From contig NC_088313.1 in the NCBI RefSeq assembly GCF_910592395.1, positions 6,698,501-6,762,500 of the forward strand: 64,000 nt of DNA, read 5' to 3'. This document shows, piece by piece, positions 1 through 9,815 of this stretch (the stretch's first letter is position 1; the number at the start of each line of letters is the position of its first letter). The notes under the pieces are model-generated. The model saw only the letters and a list, made by a program, of their open reading frames with translations, was not told the origin of the DNA and searched no databases. Origin of the DNA: Lineus longissimus. Taxonomy: Eukaryota; Nemertea; Pilidiophora; Heteronemertea; Lineidae. Position numbers and translations under genes: made by a program.

Positions 1-90
1 TATGACTGTCACGATAAAGGAACTTCTGACAGAGAGAGAGAGAGATAATATTTCAGAGCGAAGAGACTGCTATGACCGTCACGACAAAAG
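1..90. repeat. GA-microsatellite with two-hairpin unit (left edge of A)
   Basis: A (GA)n run and a degenerate copy of the unit found at other module junctions. The unit is a hairpin with GTCACGA/TCGTGAC-type arms followed by one with TCATAGC/GCTATGA-type arms, then a CT/GA run. Here the second hairpin has one mismatch (CAGAGC instead of CATAGC). It is the reverse complement of the tract near 37497, so the palindrome probably continues to the left of the window. Confidence 0.75.
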
Positions 91-99
91 GGTCTTCGT

Positions 100-236
100 G
101 ACGAAAAGAAAAAGAAAAGGAAAAGTAAGAAAAGAAAAGAAAAGAAAAGAAAAATTAAGAAAAGAAAAGAAAAAAGAAAAAGAAAAAGAAAAAGGAAAAG
201 GAAAAAGGAAAATGAATAAAAAAAGATAGAAAGGAA
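100..236. repeat. Polypurine (GAAAA)n-like tract
   Basis: About 135 bases almost purely A and G on the + strand, built from GAAAA/GAAAAA units. The reverse complement is at 37260-37400. Open reading frames across it (Lys/Glu-rich or Phe/Ser-rich) are products of composition, not genes. Confidence 0.85.
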
Positions 237-665
237 AACAAATAAGCATATCGTAGGACGGCTGCGCATTGAGAGTTGGTCATGATAGAAGAACACCATG
301 GCAGTGAGATATAGCTTAGCGAAGGGCTACTATGCATCAAGATTTACTCATGAAACGGAACTTCATGAGTGTTTGAGTAATTATACTTGATACTAAGTAT
401 AGCACGTAGAGAAATAATTGATAAAGACTTTCATGACAGGGAGTCATTGTATGGTAAAAGTAGCATAACTAAGTAAAGTTAAGAAGTAAGTTTTAGTACC
501 AACATCAGTAATGATTAGTTCCTGGTTGCATGTACAGTGTTCTGCATTGTTATGGTAAAGTTCAGGTTATGGAAGCTACATGCATGAGCGGGAAACTATG
601 TAAAATTTATCTGATCTCTCTACTCTGAAAGGGGGCCCATGTAAGTATGAAATTACACTCCTAAG
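237..665. other. Unassigned A-specific sequence
   Basis: About 430 bases present only in A and A'. I see no coding potential, RNA gene or recognisable mobile element here. Confidence 0.6.
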
Positions 666-1737
666 CAGTGGTTACACATAGGTCTAGAGGAAAACTTTTG
701 AACAGACGTACGTGAAGAATGATTTATACCATGCGCATTAATGGCACCACTACTTCAGGAGTGTAATTTGAGAGCGAGTACCGAGCAACCACATTGTCAA
801 ACTGTAGGGATTGAATTCTGTAGACAAAAATCAATGTTATTTTAGAGAGTTCCACAATGCAGGTCACGACTGAGCTTGGGTGCAACATGCCATTGTCGTT
901 AGAACGTCATAGGGGCTAAGGAGGGGCCAAACCAGGTCGGTTTCAATTCGAAGAATAAATTGTCCCGGGTCAGCTGGGGGCTTGAACAAAGGAGTTTGGC
1001 AGAATATTCAAGTCACCTGAAGTCACCTGACTGTCTGGGGGATATTAGTTTAGGTAATCTCTCACGTGACGCACGTGTGTTACTCATATATAAATACAGG
1101 ACAAGGCCTGGTGCCATTATCTGCCAGTGACAGCTCAGCTAAAGCCCGAACATTCGTTGAAAGGGAAAGATATCCTCCCGGTGATTCTCCGATGGAAAGC
1201 AACGGCGGAAGATGTACCGGCGGCAGAGTTGGCGAGCTTCTCCAAAAAACACACGATGGTGTCGAATGACGCGAATGATATACAAGCCAAAGTAAAAGAG
1301 ACGACAGGTGACAACGTAAACAGTGGTTACACATCGGTCTAGAGGAAAACTTTTGAACAGACGTACGTGAAGAATGATTTATACCATGCGCATTAAGGAG
1401 TGTAATTTGAGAGCGAGTACCGAGCAACCACATTGTCAAACTGTAGGGATTAAACTCTGTAGACAAAAATCAATGTTAGTTTAGAGAGTTCCACAATGCA
1501 GGTCACGACTGAGCTTTGGTGCAACATGCCATTGTCGTTAGAACGTCATAGGGACTAAGGAGGGGCCAGACCAGGTCGGTTTCAATTCGAAGAATAAATT
1601 GTCCCGGGTCAACTGGGGGCTTGAACAAAGGAGTTTGGCAGAATAGTCAAGTCACCTGAAGTCACCTGACTGTCTGGGGGATATTAGTTTAGGTAATCTC
1701 TCACGTGACGCAGGTGTGTTACTCATATATAAATACA
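666..1737. repeat. Tandem duplication, period 655 bp (second copy partial)
   Basis: Positions 666-1098 recur at 1321-1737 with few differences; the second copy lacks about 16 bases (near 730-745 of the first). Positions 1099-1320 lie between them. Each copy starts CAGTGGTTACACAT and ends TATATAAATACA. The unit could be read as TG...CA terminal repeats of a miniature LTR element with a 220-bp centre, but I see no purine tract or target duplication, so a simple tandem duplication is preferred. The inverted copy is at 35756-36830. Confidence 0.75.
1702..1735 (+). promoter_or_regulatory. Possible promoter: E-box plus TATA, duplicated
   Basis: CACGTG at 1702-1707 is followed by TATATAAATA at 1726-1735. 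The same pair occurs at 1063-1068 and 1087-1096 in the first tandem copy. The spacing is conserved and the TATA match is good, but no downstream gene can be recognised, so the promoter reading is weak. Confidence 0.3.
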
Positions 1738-2225
1738 ATGTGCATAAACAAGGTACATTGTGTATTCTGAAGCCTATTCCTCTTTTAGTTTGTTCTATTA
1801 AAAAGTTGGTGTTTGCGTGATTTGTCGTTAACCCTCACCGTCCTTTATTTCAGTTTGTGACCTCGGGTTTATATACTGGTTGGCCACGTAATCAGATTGT
1901 AACGGCTTATCGCGTTTAAGTAATGCTACGGCATATCGCCTTTAAGTAATTCTGGCGTCAGCACCATCTATTTGAAGCCTTGTGCTTTCTGCCCTTTTGT
2001 TTCCCAGTGGAAACCTTGCGGGTTTTTATCGACGTTTGGTATAAGTTACAATTACGCCAAATTTACGTGAACCTGCTGCGTTGACACACCGGGCGCAGTG
2101 GACCGGCCTCGTTCCTCACCATAAGGAGACCGAACTAGGTTGACGCAATCGACTGCCCAGGGAGTCTGTAAGAGAAAATCTTCCCCTAAGGAGTGATCAA
2201 TCTATTGTTGGCCTAAACGTTGTAG
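1738..2225. other. A-specific stretch, possible solo-LTR remnant
   Basis: Found only in A and A'. On the minus strand a TATATAAA-like box (about 1876) is followed within about 30 bases by AATAAA (about 1845), the close TATA-to-polyA spacing seen in LTRs. A minus-strand start at TGTGTCAACGCAGC (about 2085) would fit a TG end. No paired LTR, primer site or coding region is seen, so this is only a suggestion. Confidence 0.25.
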
Positions 2226-3077
2226 TACAACAAAGGAAATACAATATAGTGTACTCTGATTATCTAAATATCTGTTTAAATTTAAATGTCAACTAGAGAA
2301 GTATGTTATTCATATAAAAACCATGGATCACAACTGTTTTTAAATACATTCTTTCAACAATCAAGTTGACAGTAACATTTCTCTATCCTGTAGATAATAA
2401 TTTTGAACAAAACTAACAAGAGCTTGATGGTTTTTATTAGCCTAGTATTCCCAGTCAAATCCTATTAAATAGCTAAAGGCACAAAACAATGATGAAGGGT
2501 TTATCACTCGACATAGAATTATATACCAATAACCTGACATACTGGAATGATCCCATAGGTAGCAGGAGCTGATGGGGAAAATTGTTTGCAAGCGAGGTAC
2601 CATTAGGCCCCACGGGTAGCGCTGATTGGCCACTGCACGGATGTAGAATGACTGACTAAGCAAGGTATAGACCAATTATTGGTTGCTGAAAGGCAAAAGT
2701 ACTTTTGGGTCCAAGGCCAAACTTTGAAGAAATTTCGCCAGTAGTTTTCGCCCAGCGGCCCAAAAGGTCCTCGAAAAACCAGTGTCAGTCGTTTCCTCAT
2801 CCCCTCGGTCGTTGGTGCCGAGTGTTGGCCTGGGGCTCAGGATGCCCTAAAGGATGTGGACATTTATTTGTAACACCATTCTCCAAAGCAGACAAAATAT
2901 TATAGCATAATACAGTATGGATGATACTCGGCCTCTCGATGTATGTGTGTAACATATAGGAGTGAAAGAAAACACTGAATCAAAGGATGATGGTCTCTGG
3001 TCATTGGATAAAGGACAAGTCTTATTTGTTGCAACTTATTCTTTATTTGGTATAGCAAGAAGCAAAAAAGACTAATC
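2226..3077. other. 3' flank of the peptide gene, conserved between A and B
   Basis: Colinear with 14572-15427 in B and with the mirrored stretches of A', B' and B2. Downstream, in gene direction, of the AATAAA at 3078-3083. Short open frames occur on both strands, but none is kept as a protein by frame-preserving differences between A and B. A second minus-strand AATAAAA lies near 2435. No RNA gene or known element recognised. Confidence 0.5.
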
Positions 3078-3083
3078 TTTATT
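3078..3083 (-). terminator. Polyadenylation signal of the A peptide gene
   Basis: AATAAA on the minus strand, 107 bases past the stop codon of exon 3. It is conserved in all copies where the region is visible. Confidence 0.6.
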
Positions 3084-3190
3084 GATTCTTGGTCGGAGCA
3101 ATTACGGAACAGCACGAATGTGGTACAGAAGGATGCTGTAAGGTTCTATCCAAGTCTTTTCATCCTTCGTACTGGTATGTCGTCTGATCA

Positions 3191-4247
3191 TTATTCACAT
3201 TTAAATTCCCAGGTGCACACTGCATTGCCACAGCAAGTCCAGGTCTTGGTACAAAAGTTACCGACAGGAATGCAATCATCAGTCCTGGAAGAAAACGGGA
3301 TAAAAGGGCGTCAATAGTGAGGTTTTGCTATTCCGTACCGAAAACTGATTAGTCCGCCATTTCCCGAGTTCCCGATCCCGAAATAGCGGCCGATATACAG
3401 CGTTTTGGTTCATAAAGACCGGCTCGAGATCGGGAAATATTTCACGATGACGTCGTACGAGGGGAATGGGTTCTTTCTTGAATCCTTCCTCGACTTTATC
3501 TCCTGCAACAAACGGATAAACGGGGTATGATAATTCAGGTGTTTAAGGGTAGTAAGTTTGGGGTAGAGTGAATGCGATTGGGACAGGGCATACACTGCTT
3601 TGTCATTTTACGCCGGACTGCACTGCACCAAAGCAATGCAAAACATCGGATAAGTTTTGAAATCCATGGGAGCTGAATCGCGTCACCAAATACATTTAGA
3701 CTTGGTCCCATGAATTTCACCACGCACACAATTTTTGTACTGTTTGAGTACAGTGTCAGCTGAAAAAGCCGTGTGAAATAGCAAATGCACTGTCGCATGC
3801 GTTGTCTCAATCGCATACCAAATAATTAATCAAACCTATAACCCGCCCAAAAGCGCTGTCTCTCGCCTCCCGGTAGAGAAAGTTGGCGCGCAATTTCGGT
3901 CAAGCTTTCGATCAGCCTGCACCGATCATTGGAGGAAGAATTCGCTCCGAGGAGGCTAGGGGGCGTTATTTGAGAAACCCCTGATCTCCCCAGAATAGGT
4001 TGGATAATGGGCTTTGAGATAACAAAGATTAATATCTGTACTCGTTCATAAAGTTAATGTCATGATGTAGAACATTATCTCAAACCCAGCGATTCGGTAC
4101 CCGTTTTACCCGCAGACGTGAGATCTTTTTGTCGTAAATAGCACCGATGATAATCGTAGGAACAGAGCTTTGAACGTTGTATGTACACCTACCAAGGACC
4201 AAGGAGAAGATCACCACCATAACGAACAGGACACAAATGGTCTTCAT
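3191..4247 (-). pseudogene. Knottin-type secreted peptide gene, copy A (exon 2 truncated)
   Basis: Exon 1 (4247 down to 4193) gives an 18-codon hydrophobic signal peptide starting MKTICVLF and ends in phase 1 at a GTAGGT donor. Exon 2 starts at 3502 after a pyrimidine-rich TTGCAG. Exon 3 (3284 down to 3191) follows TTCTTCCAG and, read in phase 2, encodes 30 residues with cysteines spaced C-x6-C-x5-CC-x4-C-x5-C, the inhibitor-cystine-knot order. Compared with B, exon 2 lacks its last part, including the Lys-Arg cleavage site and the phase-2 GTAGGT donor. No phase-2 GT is visible in what remains, so normal joining to exon 3 looks impossible. The stretch between exon 2 and exon 3 stays open in the exon 2 frame and ends at a stop made by the first bases of exon 3. 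Probably a decayed copy; an unseen alternative exon could rescue it. Confidence 0.6.
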
Positions 4248-6549
4248 CTTTTCTGTGAGAAATCTTGCTAGAGAGACGTAACTTCCTGGAATGTAGCGAA
4301 AAGAGGAAACTGAGATTTTTGAGCTTTTTGCTGGCCAACACTCGCCACTTACTACGATGACCATAACAAGGTATCATCCTGCTCTAACTACCGTTTCAAC
4401 GCACCAGTATGCACCACAGGCGCGTAAAAATAAGAGCTCAAAAGCCCCCCAACCCCAAAATCGACTGAAAAACACACTCGCACATAAAATTGTACAAGTG
4501 TTGACACTGGAGCTGGAGTTTCTATATTCATGTACCAGACAACGTCCATGGATAAGGTAGGTTTTTATCTGAAAGAATGCCAACTTACGCGATAATGCAA
4601 AATATTCCAGTGCAATAACGATTTATGCATTGTATATGGTGCATTGCCACTTGCGATGTCGGAATCGCATCAGCCACTTCCGATGTCACAAAGCAAGAGG
4701 TGCTGTTGCGGTTTGGGTGCAGTGAAGCATGAAAGAGCAAAGGCGTTTAAGAGCGTTCTTGCAATCGCGATCAGTGGTATGCTACCATATAAGGATGTAG
4801 GTTTAAAGTTGGTTCCCGCCAAACGCGAGTTTGCTTGAATCGCAGCAGAACAAACTCGTTCGTCTGGGTGTTTGGGGGAGCAGTGTGACGTAAAATAACC
4901 AAGCCGTATGAATTGTGTGCGTTGCTGCAATCGTAATTACAGGGATCGGAAACCTCTCAGATAGCGAATGGCCTCTGGGCTTGGTCATTTGACGCCCCCC
5001 TGCAAAAAACGAACTAAAAAAGTTTTCGTGCGGATTACGACAACGCATGCAATGCTTTTTCAATTCACGCTACACTGCACTGCCCTAAAACAAATCTCAA
5101 TATGTAAAAATACACACATATACACTAAACCAGTTTGCTTTCATCGCTGCAGCAAACAGGGGATCTTTAGCAGTTTGTGGTGTGTTTACGCGCGATCAAC
5201 CAATTTAAAATCAAATGAAGAATTCCGCAAAGCTTAAGAACTTCGAGTGCGCGAACATGCAGCTCAATGTAGACCTCCCAAAGGACGTATCGTGTTTCAA
5301 GCTACTCTGGAAGGTTTGATTAAACCAGCCATCAAAACTCCACCATTCTCCAAAGCAGATATGCCTTCTCTCCTTGCCATTGTGATTGACTTTTCACGCA
5401 TCGTAGAGCGTGGTCAGAAAAGAAAAACGATTTGAAGAACAAAAACACCTCTTTTTGACGTATAAAACAACATGTCAAATGAGAAATGGAAAGAGCAAAT
5501 GTATCGAAAACGATATGTTTGTTGCGTCCATATAGTAAGGATATGTTAACACTGATTGGACAAGGCATGTGGCGGTGGTTTTTTTCTTTCACGCTCCACC
5601 CGAGTGACGAAAACAACCCGAAAATCGCATGCGTTGTGAAATTCATCTGAAACCGCGTCAAATATCATTCATCGATGTCAGTAGGCATTAACATAGGATT
5701 AAGGTTCTTTTGAAATACAGAGGGTCCCGGTATAAAGGGTCGACATGTTGCTAGCATTAGCAAGGTCACGTTCAGCAACCTTTGCAAGGTGAGGGGGATG
5801 AACTCAAATGGAGGTGGTAAACTGTTGATGATGAGCTGAACATAATCGCATTTTCGACTGTTTGCGCCGCAATCACAACATTGTGGATGTCATGATATTT
5901 TAAACCGATTCGAAAGTGTAAACCGATTTGGAAGTGGGCGGCGAACCACACCACGACGTAAAAGTTTAGAATTAATGGCATAATTCACTTACCTTTTAAA
6001 AAGATGCTACTGCACTACTGCTTGGAGTCCAACGACTGAGTTGTGAGTTGGTTTGGGCAAGGATTAGTATTTGTAGCCAGGCCTAGCAGGGCTAATTCTG
6101 GATGTGCGTCGGGTTATTGAGGAGAAAGCTGTCGTGATTGCTTTGGAATTCTGCTTCATCACTGTACTGTCAGCAAAATTCCATTGCCACTCGACCGAAG
6201 GACTCTATGATTCGAGGGACTATCTTTCCGTTTACACCACCACCAATGCACTATGTAAACAATACAGAGCTAGTGTGCGCCTTGATCATATATCATAGAG
6301 ACCAAATAAATTTTGCCACTGTATTCGTCAGATCCCTTTTGGTATTGGTTCTGCCATCTGGATTTTTAGTTCTGCAGGTTCCTCATTTGGTGGAAGATCA
6401 TTAGGTCAGTGACCATTCTTGTTTCTTTAAAAGTGGGTGTGCATTTTGGGTGACATATAATAGACAAGGACATGCATGAAGCGAAGCGACAACTTTATAT
6501 GGGGTTTTATGACATCAAAAGTGATCATGATTTCACCAACCAGGCTGCT
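4248..6549. other. Upstream region of the A peptide gene
   Basis: Colinear with 18206-20100 in B. On the minus strand, just above the start codon, a 67-nt 5'UTR intron with GTAAGT and TTCCAG ends is conserved with B. The TATAAAA box of B is TATAGAA here. Farther up, a GTAAGTG donor follows AAAAG near 5990, a possible first non-coding exon. Several short GC-rich motifs built around CAACGCATGC and GCATGCGTTGT recur (about 3795, 5040, 5627), perhaps from small dispersed elements. No other coding gene is supported. Confidence 0.45.
5496..5790. other. A-specific insertion of about 295 bp
   Basis: B has GAGCAAGGGGGATGAAC at the matching place (about 19467), whereas A has about 295 extra bases between GAGCAA and GGGGGATGAAC. 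No terminal inverted repeats or coding region recognised. It may equally be a deletion in B. Confidence 0.5.
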
Positions 6550-7760
6550 TGAATTATAAGCAGTATGTTGTGACAATTACCCCCATGAGCGATGTCCTCA
6601 GGGAGGGTCAGTTTCATCAGATTAGAAGGCAGTGAGAACCGTCGGTTCGCATATAGTTATATGGCTTGGGTAAATAGTTAAGATGATGCCATCATGGCAG
6701 TTGGCCGAAGAAGCAGTTGGCTAGCACACAATGTCAATGATGGCGTGTAGTTGGTGGTGGGGAGAGGAAGGGATATAGTTAGGATGATGCCATCATAGCA
6801 GTTGACCCAATAGACGCTGACGCAGTATAGAAAATAGGTGGGGAGAATGTGGGAAGGAAACTAAACAAAACAGGAGAAGAATAGGTATTTTTTCCCGGAG
6901 ATAAGCATAATGATCCTAAGACCCAAGTGTAGGATTTGAATTCAAAAAGACCCTAGCCGACCCCCTGTCCTGAATAGTTTGGTCTCGTTAGGGAGTTTTT
7001 CCCAAATGTACGCGATGATGAAGTGCCCCATCAACAGGACGTAACATCTATTTTAAAATCCGTTTCCAAAGTGATTGCATGAGGAAAACCCATTTGTGTC
7101 GTATATCACTGGAAATGCCCGATTCCCCTGATTCTGTAGGATGTTAAATCGGGCATTTTATTTCTTTAAATAAATCATAAGCGTCGCATTTGCTCCTGGC
7201 ACTGTTCACCATCCCAAATGGCAATATTGCCACTTGGGCCGGACAATCACGGCAAACGCCAAATATTATATATATATACATTTCTTCCTGAATAATTCTT
7301 GTACTAACCACTCTCCCGTGAAAGACAGTTGCCTACGCTACACAAAAATTTTTAAAAATCGAGGGTCAACCATTGAACTTTTGAGATATGTTGAATTTTG
7401 CACAAATCAGCGAAAAACGCAAAACGCAGGTTTCAGAAACTTCAAAAAACATGTCTTTGGCAAGGCAACTGCTAAATCATCACTGGCGTACTGTGAGAAC
7501 CAAGAAATCAATGATTTTTTAGGAACTACGGTTACGGGTTGGCCGCGCAAGAGTACAAAAAAACTCCCTAATGAGACCTCTGAGGGTAGCGCTTGCGTTT
7601 GAGTTAGTGCGCATGCGCTTTCTACGGAAGATTGAAATGGCTTGTGTTGTGGACGAGTGATTTCTGGTTTCACGGTAGGATTTTGTCATGGAAACGGAGA
7701 AATAAACATTGAGAGCAATGTTCTTTCAAGATTATTGCATTATAAATAGGACCAGATCGT
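6550..7760. other. A segment shared with the palindrome loop; includes a 12-bp-stem hairpin
   Basis: Colinear with 21517-22396 (loop) plus 22500-22860 (inner B'). It contains two direct repeats of about 28 bases starting at 6676 and 6777 around GATGATGCCATCAT, and a perfect 12-bp inverted repeat (7113-7124 with 7147-7158, arm AAATGCCCGATT, 22-base loop). Open frames at 7234-7602 do not resemble a known protein. Confidence 0.5.
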
Positions 7761-7881
7761 CGACATCCTCCCTCCCTCCCTTTCTTTTCTTTTCTTTTCT
7801 TTTCTTCATGAAGACCCTTTTGTTGTGACGGTCATAGCAGTATCTTCGCTATGAAATATTCTCTCTCTCTCTCTCTCTCTC
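7761..7881. repeat. Polypyrimidine tract, hairpin unit and (CT)n at the L1-1 5' junction
   Basis: (TTTTC)n is followed by the two-hairpin unit and then (CT)n, ending exactly where L1-1 begins. The mirror image lies at 29720-29838, where the (GA)n continues into the next hairpin unit without any retrotransposon. Confidence 0.85.
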
Positions 7882-8067
7882 GTAGGGGGAGGTCACGTTT
7901 CATGTCGGTCTCCGATACTTTCACAGTTTTCGCTTATTTAGGTTTCACGTTTCTTTTCGCTTTTTGGTTCTTTGTTTTCGTTAATATTCAGGCTAGCTTC
8001 TGGCTGGTAAGTTTTGGTCACTTTTTGTGGCCTTTGTGGGCTTTTGGGAACTTTGGTTTTCAAAATC

Positions 8068-9789
8068 ATGCAGGATTCTCAGGTTCCTGGGCCTAGCAAG
8101 GCATACACTACACCATGCAATAGGCCTACACATACGTCAGGCACTGGTAGTGCAGACGGGCCTAGATCACCAATCAATAGCAGCAAATCATTTGCAGAGG
8201 TATTGGATAATCCAATGAGTCAATTGATAAAAGAGGACCTTTTCTGGGGTATGAGCCGAGAACACGGAATACAATGCAGGTTTATTGATGACGCTACCTT
8301 GGACGATTACTTGCTCCCAATAGCTAAAATTGTCGGAGCAGAGAATATTGTCGCTGCTTCTAAATGTGAGAGAAAAGCGAAGGTTTTCTTCACGTCTATG
8401 ACTTTTGCGAATATTGTCACTGCTCATGGGTTGACTGTGAATGGACACTTCTTAGACGTTCATCCGGTTGGAAAGCCGACTACCAACCTCATTATTTCCG
8501 GAGTACCACCCTTTCTGCCCAACGATGCCATAATAATGCAGCTTCGTCAATTCGGAACAGTAACCAATAACATCCGTTACATCCCTCTTGGTACCAGGCA
8601 AAAGGGCCTAAGTCACATCAAGTCTTTTCGTAGACAAACTAGGATAAGTCTCGATCCCGGGGCAGAGCTGCCGTATACTCTGATGGTTCCGTCTGGTCCT
8701 GACCTGGTCAAGGTCTACTTGTCAACAGATAACAATCTACGGTGCGATATGTGTAAGAAAATCGGCCATCCTACGCGTCGTTGTCGTTCAAAAGCAAATT
8801 CAACTACTGTGGCTCCTCCTGTCGCAGGAAAAGCACAAGCCGCTTTGTTGGCTTCGACAAATGATCCAAAAACAAGCACCCCAGCCATTCCCACTGTCGC
8901 AGGACCTGCAGCGCAGGAGTCCGTTGGAGACTATGTTTCAAAATCAATCAGGAGTGTTGTTGTGGACCCAAAGGCCAGCACTGACCGTCAAAATCTAGAT
9001 TCCTCTCAAGATGACACTCAACCACGCCTAGGATTGAATACGGATTCTCTGCAAGATCCTATGGAAACCTCTCAAATAGACAGTTTCAACCCTCTTGTTG
9101 GCAATGCACAGCCCCATCAACCAGTTGACACGCCCTCAGTCGATACTCTTGTGGATACGGGCTTGCCGTTCACTCTCGATGGCTTGAACTTCTCTCTAAC
9201 GGCCCCTTACGTATCTGGAAATGCTGCTGAGAGTGATTCAGTTCCGACAAAGAATGACAGTCATCAAGCGTGCCTTCCATCCAAGCCAGCAACTAGAAAG
9301 TCGCGTGCTAGGTCTTTGTCGCCTACCCCATCAACGTCACCGCACAATAGTGACTCGGCCTCGCGCAAGGTCCCACGTATTGAAAAAACTATATCTGCAA
9401 CAAACGCACAACCTCCTGATGAACCCATTGCGGAGCTTGGGAATGATGATGCGGAGGATGGATCAGCTATGGATCTGGATCGCTCCTTTGACACAATGTC
9501 CCAGATATCCGTCTCATTCGACAACATGTCTCAAGCTTCAGATGTACAGTCTGACCCATTTGCCATCATAAAAGCAAACGAATCAGGAGATCTCTTCTCG
9601 AACAGGAGGGTCATCGAGTTTCTAAAATACGTTAAAGGTTCTCCAAAGCCCCTGCTAAAGGCTAAAGAGTTTACTAATGATGTCGGGAAGCTGCAGAGAA
9701 GTCTTCGCAACTACAGAAGTACAAACAAACTTTCGTTGGGGGACCAAAGGAAGATAACAAGACTTGTCGACCATCTGAATAAATCCTAA
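8068..9789 (+). CDS. Tx1-like retrotransposon ORF1 protein (copy 1)
   Basis: 573 residues from the ATG at 8068. That start is preferred to the in-frame ATG at 8014 because a one-base insertion upstream of it in copy 3 leaves it intact. The central part (about residues 130-225, including GVPPFLPND and RQFGTV) matches the Tx1-type ORF1 core as I know it. It is followed at about 226-239 by a CCHC zinc knuckle (C-x2-C-x4-H-x4-C, CDMCKKIGH start). The C-terminal half is Ser/Thr/Pro-rich with a basic RKSRARS patch. Presumed RNA-binding partner of ORF2 in the ribonucleoprotein. Open in copies 1 and 2, frameshifted in copy 3. Confidence 0.88.
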   Translation: MQDSQVPGPSKAYTTPCNRPTHTSGTGSADGPRSPINSSKSFAEVLDNPMSQLIKEDLFWGMSREHGIQCRFIDDATLDDYLLPIAKIVGAENIVAASKCERKAKVFFTSMTFANIVTAHGLTVNGHFLDVHPVGKPTTNLIISGVPPFLPNDAIIMQLRQFGTVTNNIRYIPLGTRQKGLSHIKSFRRQTRISLDPGAELPYTLMVPSGPDLVKVYLSTDNNLRCDMCKKIGHPTRRCRSKANSTTVAPPVAGKAQAALLASTNDPKTSTPAIPTVAGPAAQESVGDYVSKSIRSVVVDPKASTDRQNLDSSQDDTQPRLGLNTDSLQDPMETSQIDSFNPLVGNAQPHQPVDTPSVDTLVDTGLPFTLDGLNFSLTAPYVSGNAAESDSVPTKNDSHQACLPSKPATRKSRARSLSPTPSTSPHNSDSASRKVPRIEKTISATNAQPPDEPIAELGNDDAEDGSAMDLDRSFDTMSQISVSFDNMSQASDVQSDPFAIIKANESGDLFSNRRVIEFLKYVKGSPKPLLKAKEFTNDVGKLQRSLRNYRSTNKLSLGDQRKITRLVDHLNKS

Positions 9790-9815
9790 CTTTCTATCTA
9801 CCTACGTATCTTCCA

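Larger units (their letters stand above)
1..7860. repeat. Module A: outer left arm of the giant palindrome
   Basis: This stretch is the reverse complement of 29735-37497 along its whole length, with scattered substitutions and small indels. From about 2226 onward it is also a diverged, same-orientation paralogue of module B (14570 onward): the peptide gene, its flanks and the upstream region are colinear. A differs from B in having 1-2225 and 5496-5790, and in lacking the L2 insertion of B. The right end (7761-7881) is a polypyrimidine tract plus the hairpin/CT unit into which L1-1 is inserted. Confidence 0.9.

Noticed and set aside
9-340. Phe/Ser-rich and Lys/Glu-rich open frames on both strands
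   Set aside because: Products of the purine/pyrimidine tract; no start context, domain or conservation beyond the repeat itself.
4080-4364. 94-residue continuous open frame including the signal peptide as a complete protein
   Set aside because: It reads through a GTAGGT donor into intron 1; the B copies stop soon after the donor, and only the 18-codon signal part is conserved in frame.
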